From the NCBI RefSeq assembly GCF_019145205.1, contig NZ_JAHSTT010000004.1, positions 310,001 to 374,000 of the forward strand: a stretch of 64,000 bases of DNA. The letters run 5' to 3'. A program made the position numbers and the translations under genes. The stretch comes from Pseudomonas khavaziana (GTDB taxonomy: Bacteria > Pseudomonadota > Gammaproteobacteria > Pseudomonadales > Pseudomonadaceae). This document shows positions 9,116 to 16,998 of the stretch, in pieces. How positions within the stretch are numbered: the stretch's first letter is position 1; the number at the start of each line of letters is the position of its first letter. Below the pieces are notes generated by a model. That model saw only the letters and a program-made list of their open reading frames with translations. It had not been told where the DNA came from and searched no databases.

Positions 9116-9834
9116 GTCGTTTTAGGACCCATTGGAAGTTTAAGTTGCGAAATAAGGCAGTGGCGTCCGTCCCTCGCCCAGGCTGGCTGGGGTAGGCGGT
9201 TAACGCGGCGGCACAAATGGTGCCCGATCAAGGCCGGCAAGGCTATTAATTACTGAACGTGCAACGATGCTGGGTCTTTAGAAGCCCCAGGGATAGAGCC
9301 TCGCCAGGCGAATAAAGCCGGCGAATTGTCTTGGATGGAATGTGAAAATTCTGTGCAGCGAATATCTCGATACACAAAATACGAATGGCCCGGCCATTCT
9401 TCGGCCACGCAGCTGAAAAAAATTATCGGTACGGGTGGGGCATCGCAGACGCCATTGTTACGCCATCACTTTTGCGTGGTGTGCCCACCCATTGCACCGG
9501 TAATTTTGCCGAAGGCAGTCGTCCCCATTATGGGGGTCATGAAACCGACTGGACACGCACCCAATCACCGAAGCCAAGTCATACATCAAACTACGCATCG
9601 CTGTTGCGCGCGACGGCGCAAACCTGCTGCTGCATTAGACTTCGGCACATTTTGCATGAAATGCAGACGCGCAGATCAGCCCATATTTTCAATTAACTAT
9701 TCAGCCCTTTCATCGCAAAAAGGCAGAATTGAAAATAATTGTATTGTCTTGACACCCGCTCCCCCGCCTGCAAGTTTCATAGCCGTTGCGCAACACACAT
9801 CCTTAAACGCAATGCTATGGATAGGAAAAACAAA
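9116..9834. other. Leader region of the YcaO cluster
   Basis: 719 bases without a supportable gene; open frames here lack ribosome sites and family resemblance. GC content falls sharply from 9350 to 9830 compared with the flanking core genes, suggesting acquired DNA. A TTGACA hexamer at 9749-9754 is a possible -35 box, but no convincing -10 is seen 16-18 bases downstream. The region must contain the promoter for the precursor gene. Confidence 0.55.
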
Positions 9835-10011
9835 ATGGACGCTCTCGTTAACAATGCAACTTTTGAACTGGAACTGGATTCGGAAACAGCGGAGAAGTTT
9901 TCCGTCATTCTGAACGATGAAAGCCTGATGCATGCTGGCTTTGTCGCACACCAGTCGAACAACAACGTGTTGACGCTGGCCCTGGCTGAAGAAGTGAAAA
10001 TCGCAGCCTGA
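9835..10011 (+). CDS. Putative RiPP precursor peptide of YcaO/TfuA cluster
   Basis: 58-residue acidic peptide with no Cys. AGGA stands 8 bases before the chosen ATG; an in-frame ATG at 9817 would add six residues but has no ribosome site. The N-terminal half (FELELDSETAEKFSVILNDE) reads like an amphipathic leader. The C-terminal half is Asn- and Ala-rich, ending ALAEEVKIAA. It is followed directly by a hairpin and then the YcaO gene, the usual position of a RiPP precursor. It is not recognisably related to a named precursor family. Lack of Cys and few Ser/Thr argue against azoline formation and fit backbone thioamidation. Confidence 0.7.
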   Translation: MDALVNNATFELELDSETAEKFSVILNDESLMHAGFVAHQSNNNVLTLALAEEVKIAA

Positions 10012-10013
10012 AA

Positions 10014-10043
10014 AAACGGGAGGGAAGTCATTCCCTCCCGTTT
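10014..10043 (+). terminator. Attenuator hairpin after the precursor gene
   Basis: A 13-bp perfect stem (AAACGGGAGGGAA with its complement) and a GTCA loop begin two bases after the precursor stop. The U-tract is short, so partial termination or RNA stabilisation is likely, letting precursor mRNA exceed enzyme mRNA. Confidence 0.8.
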
Positions 10044-10088
10044 CCAGTGTGTGCTTGTTTAACTTTCATCACGCCAAGGTAACAACTT

Positions 10089-11306
10089 ATGCAAAGGCTT
10101 AGTTCGAGCCTTCGTCGTCGCAGTGCCGAAGAAACATTATCCATCATCACCAACGACCTTGCCCCACGCCTGGGCATTACCCGAGTAACCGACACAACCT
10201 GGCTGGACCGTATCGGTATTCCAGTGTTTGCCAGTATTCGACCCGATGCCCTCAAGGGCTCGCTGTGCGTCAATGCAGGCAAAGGCCTCAGGCCAGCCGA
10301 AGCCAAGATAGGCGCGTACATGGAGGCTATCGAATTCAGCCTTGCGCAATACAATACGGCCCAACTGACACTGGTGGAGAGCACTCCTCGGCAACTCATC
10401 GACAGCCATGAGGGCCGCATAGCGTTCAATCAGTTCTGCATGCTGTATGGCTTCTCTGCCAATGCCGACGCGCTCATCATGGCCATCGAAGTCGAAGACG
10501 TATTGCGCGAGAAAAAGGTCCTTGCACCCGCCGAACTGGTGTTCATTCCCTACCCCGAGAACCCAGGGCAACAACTCTTTGGGGAAAGCTCCAGTGGCCT
10601 GGCCTCCGGCAATGACTTGGTGGAAGCCTCGGTGCATGCGATGTGCGAACTGATGGAGCGCGATGTCCAGGCCTTCAATCACCTGCATGACCGTTCCTGC
10701 CTCGTCCATCTGGACCAGTACAGCGCAGAGATCGCTGCCCTGATCAGCAAGGTCAATGACGCCGGCCTGAGCCTGTCGGTCCGCTACACCGAGAACTGCT
10801 TTGGACTGGCCTACTTCCAGGCGTTCATCATGGAAGAGTCCCCCCAGGCCCCCATCTCTGTGGCGACTGGCTCAGGGCTGCATCCGATCAAGGAAATCGC
10901 CCTGATCCGGGCAATCTGCGAAGCGGCCCAAAGCCGTCTGAGTCACATCCACGGTGGCCGGGACGACATCATTGAGCGGGTCAAATACTTCGAAAAGAAA
11001 GGCCGCTCCGTGGAGCTTGAAGCGATCTCACGCTTGCGTAACGTGGCGACCTCCCGTGAACAGATGATCGATTACTCCGCCATCGACTGCCAGGAAGCCG
11101 CGATCCCCACCATCGAAGCGGCCTGGACGTTGCTTATCGAGCGGTTGCAGGCCATCGGCCTGAGTAGCGTGCTGAGGGTCGTGCTTAGCAAGGCCACGGA
11201 CGACATCACGGTGGTCAGAATCATGATTCCGGGGCTTGAAACCTTTGAACCCGGGTTGAAAAGGGTCGGTCCGAGGTTACTTACGTATGTCAAACAAAGC
11301 GCTTGA
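10089..11306 (+). CDS. YcaO-family cyclodehydratase/thioamide synthase
   Basis: 405-residue YcaO protein. ATP/Mg-binding motifs are visible in order: GKGLRPAEAKIGAYMEAIEF (residues 64-83), ASVHAMCELMERD (180-192) and EAAQSRLSHIHGG (278-290). YcaO enzymes activate backbone amides with ATP to install azolines, amidines or thioamides. The C-terminus (TYVKQSA) lacks the Pro-rich tail of azoline-forming members, and TfuA is encoded next, which points to thioamidation. The TfuA start overlaps this gene's end by 20 bases, implying translational coupling. The peptide substrate is inferred to be the 58-residue product upstream. Confidence 0.93.
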   Translation: MQRLSSSLRRRSAEETLSIITNDLAPRLGITRVTDTTWLDRIGIPVFASIRPDALKGSLCVNAGKGLRPAEAKIGAYMEAIEFSLAQYNTAQLTLVESTPRQLIDSHEGRIAFNQFCMLYGFSANADALIMAIEVEDVLREKKVLAPAELVFIPYPENPGQQLFGESSSGLASGNDLVEASVHAMCELMERDVQAFNHLHDRSCLVHLDQYSAEIAALISKVNDAGLSLSVRYTENCFGLAYFQAFIMEESPQAPISVATGSGLHPIKEIALIRAICEAAQSRLSHIHGGRDDIIERVKYFEKKGRSVELEAISRLRNVATSREQMIDYSAIDCQEAAIPTIEAAWTLLIERLQAIGLSSVLRVVLSKATDDITVVRIMIPGLETFEPGLKRVGPRLLTYVKQSA

Positions 11307-11988
11307 ACCCTGCACGCTATTTGCGGGCCCTTCCCTGCAAGGCATCGACAGCCGACTGCTGTGCAGTGACGACCTGGTGGTATGCCCGCCTGTCAAACGC
11401 GGCGACATAGAACGCCTGGTCGCGCAATCGCCGCCTTCGGACCTTGCGATTGTCGATGGGGTGTTCCATGCACACCCTGCAGTCGGGCATGCCGAGATCC
11501 TGACGGCGCTGAACGCTGGTTGGCGCATTTGGGGCCTGTCTTCCATGGGGGCCATTCGCGCCTGTGAAATGGACAGGTTGGGAATGACCGGCTTTGGCGA
11601 AGTCTATCGGCAATTCGCCAGCGACCCGGACATGTCCGACGACGAAGTGACATTGGTGCACCAGGCACAAGCGCCTTACCTTTCTCTCAGCGAGCCGCTT
11701 ATCCATATCCGGCAGTTTTTGAAGCACTGGACGGCGGAGCAAATCATCACGCCAGCCCACGCACAGCAAACCCTGCACTACCTGAAAAACATGTGGTACG
11801 GACATCGCACGCTCAGTTGTCTGAAAGACGCCTTGATGGCACTGCCTGTTGCGGAACCCACCATAGACAGTGCCCTGGCCAACTTTTCGGCCTACAGAAT
11901 AAAAAGTCTGGACTTGATCGATTTTCTCAAACTGAAACCATGGACGAAGACGGTAAAACAGAATGTCGCCATCAGAGATACTGTGTGA
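11287..11988 (+). CDS. TfuA-like protein
   Basis: 233-residue TfuA family protein. Typical segments are AGPSL (residues 13-17), IVDGVFH, GLSSMGAIRACEMDRLGM (83-100) and SDDEV (117-121). TfuA partners YcaO in thioamidation; in the characterised methanogen system it hydrolyses thiocarboxylated ThiS to release sulfide and strengthens YcaO-substrate binding. Here a ThiS-like carrier and its activating enzyme are encoded in the same operon, matching that role. The gene overlaps both neighbours by 20-26 bases. Confidence 0.92.
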   Translation: MSNKALEPCTLFAGPSLQGIDSRLLCSDDLVVCPPVKRGDIERLVAQSPPSDLAIVDGVFHAHPAVGHAEILTALNAGWRIWGLSSMGAIRACEMDRLGMTGFGEVYRQFASDPDMSDDEVTLVHQAQAPYLSLSEPLIHIRQFLKHWTAEQIITPAHAQQTLHYLKNMWYGHRTLSCLKDALMALPVAEPTIDSALANFSAYRIKSLDLIDFLKLKPWTKTVKQNVAIRDTV

Positions 11989-12733
11989 AATAAACGGCTT
12001 GCCGTTTGTAAATCCACACTTCAACAGCACCAAACTTCTAACCCTCGTCGCCGTTGTACGCAGGAATATTGCGGGCAGCGAGTTACCGTTAGCCACTTAT
12101 CTGCAACCTGATTTTGCCACCGACCTGTATCACCAGCACGTCGAAGGCGCGCCTGAGTTTCCACCCCATCAAGCGCTGGGTAACGCCGAGCAGTTCATGC
12201 TGGCCGAAGCCAGGAGCAACCTTAAAGCCTTGCTGCCGCACTGGAGCAAACTGTTCGATCTACCAGTGAATATCTATAAGTTGCTGACGCACCAGGTCAG
12301 CCTGACCAATCCGGTGCTGCCGCAGCAGATGTTCCTGGGTGAAGACGCGTTCACCAGCATCACCGATCTTGAGGAACTGCTCGTGCATGAACTGTCGCAT
12401 ATCTGGTGCAGCATGATCGCCGAGATTTACGACTTCCAGCTCAAGGACAGCGCGAACGACTACGTGCTGCCATCGGGCACCGGCGGCAAGAACCCTCGGG
12501 GTGTCCTGCTGGCTTGCCTGTTTGCGGTCAGCGCCGTGAACTATCACCAGCGCCTGGTGGCGAGCGGCTCCGGGCGGGCGCGCCCCGAACGGCTGGATTT
12601 TCTGCACCAGTATTTCCTGCAGAGCCTGGCCACGCTCCAGGCATCTGCCGAATTGTCTGAAATCGGCAAGCTGATCACCTCCAGGCTGGATACATTCTCC
12701 AGTGAACTGACCACTGACAACGCTCAAGGATGA
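11963..12733 (+). CDS. HExxH-motif protein, possible peptide beta-hydroxylase
   Basis: 256-residue protein with the metal motif VHELSHIW (HELSH at 142-146) and a later NPRGVLLACLFAVSAV segment. This resembles the aKG-HExxH family of RiPP peptide beta-hydroxylases, where an Arg and a small-residue helix follow the motif, better than it does a secreted protease: there is no signal peptide or propeptide. The His often seen shortly after that Arg is replaced by Leu, so the assignment is uncertain. The alternative is a metallopeptidase removing the leader. It begins inside tfuA by 26 bases and ends 3 bases before the carrier gene. Confidence 0.7.
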   Translation: MSPSEILCEINGLPFVNPHFNSTKLLTLVAVVRRNIAGSELPLATYLQPDFATDLYHQHVEGAPEFPPHQALGNAEQFMLAEARSNLKALLPHWSKLFDLPVNIYKLLTHQVSLTNPVLPQQMFLGEDAFTSITDLEELLVHELSHIWCSMIAEIYDFQLKDSANDYVLPSGTGGKNPRGVLLACLFAVSAVNYHQRLVASGSGRARPERLDFLHQYFLQSLATLQASAELSEIGKLITSRLDTFSSELTTDNAQG

Positions 12734-12736
12734 CCC

Positions 12737-13009
12737 ATGGCAGTCGTACACTTTCCCCGGCAGTTCATGCCGTACACCGACCAACATAAAACCCACGAGG
12801 CCGAGGGTTTGTGTGTCAATGATGTACTGGGCAACCTGACCGCGCGGTTTCCCGCGTTGATTGGCCCGGTGTTCTCCGAGGACCTTCATCCCCTGCCGTT
12901 CGTGGGCTTGTTCGTCAACGGCATGCCGGTAATGAGTGCGCAAGACCGCGGCCGCGCCCTGGACAGTAATGCGCAGTTGATTCTGATCAACGCCGTTGCA
13001 GGTGGCTGA
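12737..13009 (+). CDS. ThiS/MoaD-like sulfur carrier protein ending in Gly-Gly
   Basis: 90-residue protein whose last residues are NAVAGG, the exposed Gly-Gly terminus of ThiS/MoaD sulfur carriers that is adenylated and converted to a thiocarboxylate. The body (FPRQFMPYT at the start, GLFVNGMPVMSA and LILINAVAGG at the end) fits a beta-grasp fold somewhat longer than ThiS. It is followed one base later by the E1-like enzyme. Because nothing follows Gly-Gly, no protease is needed. Predicted to supply sulfur to TfuA/YcaO. Confidence 0.82.
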   Translation: MAVVHFPRQFMPYTDQHKTHEAEGLCVNDVLGNLTARFPALIGPVFSEDLHPLPFVGLFVNGMPVMSAQDRGRALDSNAQLILINAVAGG

Positions 13010-13010
13010 C

Positions 13011-14135
13011 ATGCAGTGCGACCTGAAGACGGACACCTCCCGTTATGCCCGCCAGATAATCCTCAGTGAAGTCGGTGCCCTGGGCCAGCAACGTCTCAAA
13101 GACAGCAAGGTACTGGTGGTCGGCGCCGGCGGGCTCGGCTGCCCGGTGCTCTTGTACCTGGCGGGCGCCGGGGTCGGCACGCTCGGCATCATTGATAACG
13201 ACATCGTCGACCTGAGCAACCTGCATCGACAGATTCTCTATGGGGTGGCCGATGTCGGCGAACTGAAAGTGTCGGCCGCCAAGCGGCGCGTCAACCAGTT
13301 GAACCCGGATATCGTCGTCGATACCTTTGCCACCACGCTGAACCCGGACAATGTGCTGTCGCTGCTGGCGAGCTACGACATCATCGTCGACGCCACGGAT
13401 AACTTCGACACCAAATACCTCATCAGCGATGCCTGTGTCGCCGGTGAGAAACCGATGGTCTATGCCTCGATCAGCCAGTTCGAAGGCCAGGTGTCGGTAT
13501 TTAATCACTACCACCACGCCACCCAGGAGCGGGGGCCGTGCTTTCGCGATCTGTTCGAAACCCCACCGCCTCCACACTTGACGCAAAACTGTGCGCAAGC
13601 CGGCGTGCTGGGTGTCATACCTGGCCTGCTCGGTTGCTTTCAAGCCAACGAAGTGCTCAAGCTCATCCTCCAGACAGGTGAGCCATTGAGCGGCAAATTG
13701 TTGTCCATCGACTGCCTGGACAACACCTTTCACCTGTTGAGCGTCCATAAAAACCGAAACCGCCTTCCCGCCCCCACCCTGGGGGCTTCCACCACGCCTG
13801 CATGGCGTGACAGTGACTGGCTGTCGCCCGACAAATTACATGATTGGCTCGAGTCACAAGCACCCTTACAACTGGTCGACGTACGCGACAGCCATGAACA
13901 CCTGCACGCTTCGCTGGGAGGCCGCTTGATTCCGCTCAAAGACATACTTGATCGCCGGCAAGAACTGGATACCACCCGGCGTATCGTCTTCTATTGCAAA
14001 TCCGGGGTCAGGAGCAAGGCAGCCTTGCTGGCGGTTCGCAGCATCCACCCGCACGCGGAACTCTTTAGCCTTGAAGGTGGCATCGAACGCTACCTGACGA
14101 CTTATCCTGACAACGCCACGCTGGTCGCACCGTGA
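13011..14135 (+). CDS. ThiF/MoeB-type adenylyltransferase fused to rhodanese
   Basis: 374-residue E1-like enzyme. Domain 1 (about 8-250) has the nucleotide motif VVGAGGLGCPV (37-46), NLHRQ (70-74) and DATDNFDTKYLISD (127-140), as in ThiF/MoeB. Domain 2 (about 265-368) is a rhodanese with active-site loop CKSGVRS (C329). The pair would adenylate the Gly-Gly carrier encoded immediately upstream and pass it persulfide sulfur, as MoeZ-type fusions do. The ATG at 13011 is preferred over an in-frame TTG 15 bases earlier. It appears dedicated to this cluster rather than to thiamine or molybdopterin. Confidence 0.92.
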   Translation: MQCDLKTDTSRYARQIILSEVGALGQQRLKDSKVLVVGAGGLGCPVLLYLAGAGVGTLGIIDNDIVDLSNLHRQILYGVADVGELKVSAAKRRVNQLNPDIVVDTFATTLNPDNVLSLLASYDIIVDATDNFDTKYLISDACVAGEKPMVYASISQFEGQVSVFNHYHHATQERGPCFRDLFETPPPPHLTQNCAQAGVLGVIPGLLGCFQANEVLKLILQTGEPLSGKLLSIDCLDNTFHLLSVHKNRNRLPAPTLGASTTPAWRDSDWLSPDKLHDWLESQAPLQLVDVRDSHEHLHASLGGRLIPLKDILDRRQELDTTRRIVFYCKSGVRSKAALLAVRSIHPHAELFSLEGGIERYLTTYPDNATLVAP

Positions 14136-14181
14136 ACGCCGCTGATTGCGCAGTTACCCTCTCCGTATCAAAGGTCCCTCA

Positions 14182-15486
14182 ATGAGCGCAAATTCTTCAG
14201 GCATCACCTGGGGTTTTCCCGGCATCGACCGACGTCTGCTGAAAGTGCAATTCAGCTTTTTGCTGATGGTGCTGGGAGGCCGCTGCAATCAACTGGCGGT
14301 GGCCTGGTGGGCGTTGCAGGAAACCGGATCTGCACTTTATTTTGCCAATATGATTGCCTGCTCCATCGCAGCCGAGGTATTAGCCAAACCCCTGCTGGGG
14401 TGGCTGGGGGACAAGTACAACAAGATCCTGATCATCAAGCTGGCTTCCTGGCTCAGCTTGCTGACTGCCTTGTTGATGGTGGTACTGTCTGCCACGGGGT
14501 CTTTCAATCCCTGGACGGTGGGCGCGCTGATGATGATCAGCAGCGCGATCGTCGGCGTGCGTGATCCGCTCCAGGCGTCGATCATTCCTTTATTTGCGGA
14601 TGACGATAAAGTCTCCCTGGCCTTTCGCACCAAAAGCGTGATGTCGTCCTTTTCGATCCTGCTGGGGCCCGTCATGGCCAGTGGGTTGATCTATGGGTTC
14701 GGGATCACATTTGCGTTTGCCGCCGATTTTGTTGCGATTCTCTTCGCCGGGGCGCTGATAGCGACCATACCTAACCCCGTCGGTGCCACCAGCCACAGCG
14801 ACAATGCCCCCGCCACCAGCGGCTGGCGCATGATCTACTCCGGCTTCAAGGTGGTGTATGGCGTGAAGGTCGAGTTTTACCTGGCCATTGTCGCGATGCT
14901 GATCAATTTTGCCTTGTTTCCCTTTTTCACCATCCTGCTGCCACTCTACGTAAAAGACGTCATCCACTATCCGGTCACTTACATCGGTCTTCTGGACTCA
15001 TGTTTCGGACTGGGGATTCTGGCAGGCAGCTACAAAATCATCGGCTGGTTATCTGATCGCCTCCCCCGCGACCTGTGTGTATCCGCAGGCTTTGCGTTAC
15101 TGGGGTTAAACCTGGTGGTGGTCGGCACCGTGTCTTCGTCGTTGCTGGTGCCAGCGGCCTTTTTCTGCGGGGGCGTCGGCCTGATGCTGATCAACATCCC
15201 CACCTCGGCCGTGAGATTACTGGCAACCCCCAAGCTCCATCGCAACCGGATCTTTGCCACGGTGGCGTTTCTCTCTGCCGCAGCCAGCCCCTTGGGCAGT
15301 TTCGCGATGACCGGCCTGATCGCCCATCTGGGCGTCGCGCTGACCATCACCCTGCTGGGCCTCATGGTGCTGCTATTGTCGTTGCTGGTGTTTCTGGTAC
15401 CCGACTTCAAAACGTTCATGCGCACCCAGGACACACAACTGAGCGATGCCTACCTGGACAAATACCCGGCAGCGTTCGCGCGCTGA
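14182..15486 (+). CDS. MFS transporter
   Basis: 434-residue integral membrane protein with about twelve predicted segments, a cytoplasmic loop GWLGDKYNK after segment 2 (the MFS motif A position) and a central loop near residue 210. It resembles MFS multidrug/lysophospholipid-type exporters. Within the YcaO operon it is the likely exporter or immunity pump for the modified peptide. The start ATG has a weak ribosome site (AAGG, 8 bases upstream). Confidence 0.87.
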   Translation: MSANSSGITWGFPGIDRRLLKVQFSFLLMVLGGRCNQLAVAWWALQETGSALYFANMIACSIAAEVLAKPLLGWLGDKYNKILIIKLASWLSLLTALLMVVLSATGSFNPWTVGALMMISSAIVGVRDPLQASIIPLFADDDKVSLAFRTKSVMSSFSILLGPVMASGLIYGFGITFAFAADFVAILFAGALIATIPNPVGATSHSDNAPATSGWRMIYSGFKVVYGVKVEFYLAIVAMLINFALFPFFTILLPLYVKDVIHYPVTYIGLLDSCFGLGILAGSYKIIGWLSDRLPRDLCVSAGFALLGLNLVVVGTVSSSLLVPAAFFCGGVGLMLINIPTSAVRLLATPKLHRNRIFATVAFLSAAASPLGSFAMTGLIAHLGVALTITLLGLMVLLLSLLVFLVPDFKTFMRTQDTQLSDAYLDKYPAAFAR

Positions 15487-15515
15487 CGCGTCTCGTCATC
15501 ACCCACCACTTGCAA

Positions 15516-16661
15516 ATGGAGTTGCCTTTGACCACGTCAGACCTCAAGGACCGGCCTGAACCCGCTTGCCATGAACAGATCTTCTGCGGCCAATATTATG
15601 ACGACATGGGGTGCATCGGCTTCCTGGGCGACCCGTCGAAATCGGACATCTCGGTGTTGATGCTGGGGCTTTCGGATGGCGTGGCGCTGGCGCCGATTGC
15701 AGCCAGTACCCGGGTGACCCGCCTGTTGGCCGTCGACCTGGACGAGACCGCCACCGTGCGAAGCCTGGAAAACCGCAACCGACTGGCAGCGCCTCTGCGC
15801 TTTGACAGTGTGGTCGACGATGCCGCGCACTTCCTGGGCGCGACCTCCGAGCGGTTCGATGTGATCATCGTCGATCTCTACACCGAGGAGGGTTACGCCC
15901 CGATCGTGTTTGATCAGGGGTTTCACCAACGGCTCAAAAGCCGCCTGAACCCTCGCGGTCATGTGGTATTCAACGGTTTTGGCGTGCCCATGAACCTGGA
16001 GCCGTTCATAGGTTTTACCCCGCAGGCCTGGCTGGCTAAGCGTCTGAATGACAGCTGGGGCGACATTCACCACCTGCCCCACCGGCGCAATGCGACGTTC
16101 ATCATCGGCCCACCGCCCTCCACCACTGCAGCCGTGGGGTCGTTGTGTGTCAGTGACCGGCTGTTCATGGACCTCATGGGCCTTCGCCTGCGCTACCTGA
16201 CGCCTACGGTTATCCAAGACACGCCGGATGTACCACCAGCACTGGACTTCGCAGGGATTGATCAGGAGGTGCATAAACGTTGGGTGAGTGCGTTACCGGC
16301 CTTGTCCGCACTGCTTGTGCCGCCGTTGATGCTGGGCAAACCCGGCGATCTGCTTGAGCTGCTGGATCACCCGCAAGCTTGCCTGGCACTGCAGGAGCGC
16401 CTGCTGAAAGACCCCTCATCACTGCGCACCACCCTGGCCTTGCTGATCGCAGGTGAGGTCAACTTCTCTGATCGTGATATGTCATGGTTGCCGGACTGGG
16501 TCGTCGCGACCCTGGACAATAGCGTCGAAGCACGCCCTCGAGACTGGCTGGAGGGGCTGCTTCCTTACGCCTATGGCGTTATTACCCACAGGACCCGCGG
16601 GGATGCGAACAAGGTGGATGGCTTCCGCAGAGCGCTGGCTCGATTGTCACAAGCAGCGTGA
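15516..16661 (+). CDS. Spermidine synthase-like (Rossmann) protein with C-terminal extension
   Basis: 381-residue protein. Residues about 45-170 follow the spermidine-synthase/methyltransferase pattern: VLMLGLSDGVALAP, an acidic LLAVDLDE strand end, FDSVVDDAAHFL, FDVIIVDLY and a GHVVFNGF strand. About 200 further residues are unlike polyamine synthases. The ATG at 15516 lacks a ribosome site; TTG at 15528 has GGAG six bases upstream and may be the true start. As the last gene of the YcaO operon it may methylate or aminopropylate the peptide, but the substrate is unknown. Polyamine synthesis is less likely because the usual extended substrate pocket motif is not seen. Confidence 0.72.
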   Translation: MELPLTTSDLKDRPEPACHEQIFCGQYYDDMGCIGFLGDPSKSDISVLMLGLSDGVALAPIAASTRVTRLLAVDLDETATVRSLENRNRLAAPLRFDSVVDDAAHFLGATSERFDVIIVDLYTEEGYAPIVFDQGFHQRLKSRLNPRGHVVFNGFGVPMNLEPFIGFTPQAWLAKRLNDSWGDIHHLPHRRNATFIIGPPPSTTAAVGSLCVSDRLFMDLMGLRLRYLTPTVIQDTPDVPPALDFAGIDQEVHKRWVSALPALSALLVPPLMLGKPGDLLELLDHPQACLALQERLLKDPSSLRTTLALLIAGEVNFSDRDMSWLPDWVVATLDNSVEARPRDWLEGLLPYAYGVITHRTRGDANKVDGFRRALARLSQAA

Positions 16662-16738
16662 CCCAGCTACGCGGCTGCGCCTGCGGTGCATCAGACGCAC
16701 CGTAGACCCAGCCGCGCTGCACCGCCTTTACGGCGGCT

Positions 16739-16930
16739 TCAGATCCGCACGTTACCGCGTGGCCCGGCAATCGCCCAGATGATCAGGCCCAGTACCGGCA
16801 ACAACAGGATCAACAAAATCCACAGCACCTTGGCGCCCGTGCTCGCGCCGCTTTTGAACACGTTGATGATCGCCCAGATATCCAGCGCGAGGATGATCAG
16901 GCCAATCAGGCCATTAAAAGTGGAACCCAT
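16739..16930 (-). CDS. PLDc_N-like small membrane protein
   Basis: 63-residue protein with two hydrophobic segments separated by KSGASTGAKVLW and ending IWAIAGPRGN, the pattern of the phospholipase-D nuclease N-terminal (PLDc_N) domain found alone in many small proteins. It has no catalytic domain. The start at MGSTFNGL is supported by AGGAG 7 bases before. Function unknown. Confidence 0.8.
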   Translation of the reverse strand: MGSTFNGLIGLIILALDIWAIINVFKSGASTGAKVLWILLILLLPVLGLIIWAIAGPRGNVRI

Positions 16931-16998
16931 GGTGTCGCTCCTAAGTGAGGGCATGCCCTTGTAGGATAGCCAGGCCTGGCGGGGGTTCCGTTTTATTT

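Noticed and set aside
7088..9256. 722-codon frame opposite the sulfatase gene
   Set aside because: Composition typical of an antisense frame (His/Gln/Arg-rich); the sulfatase on the minus strand has clear motifs.
9326..9913. 195-codon frame upstream of and overlapping the precursor
   Set aside because: No ribosome site or family resemblance; it conflicts with the precursor frame.
10089..11306. Azoline-type (microcin B17-like) cluster
   Set aside because: No SagB-type dehydrogenase or E1-like RRE partner protein, and the peptide lacks Cys; TfuA is present instead.
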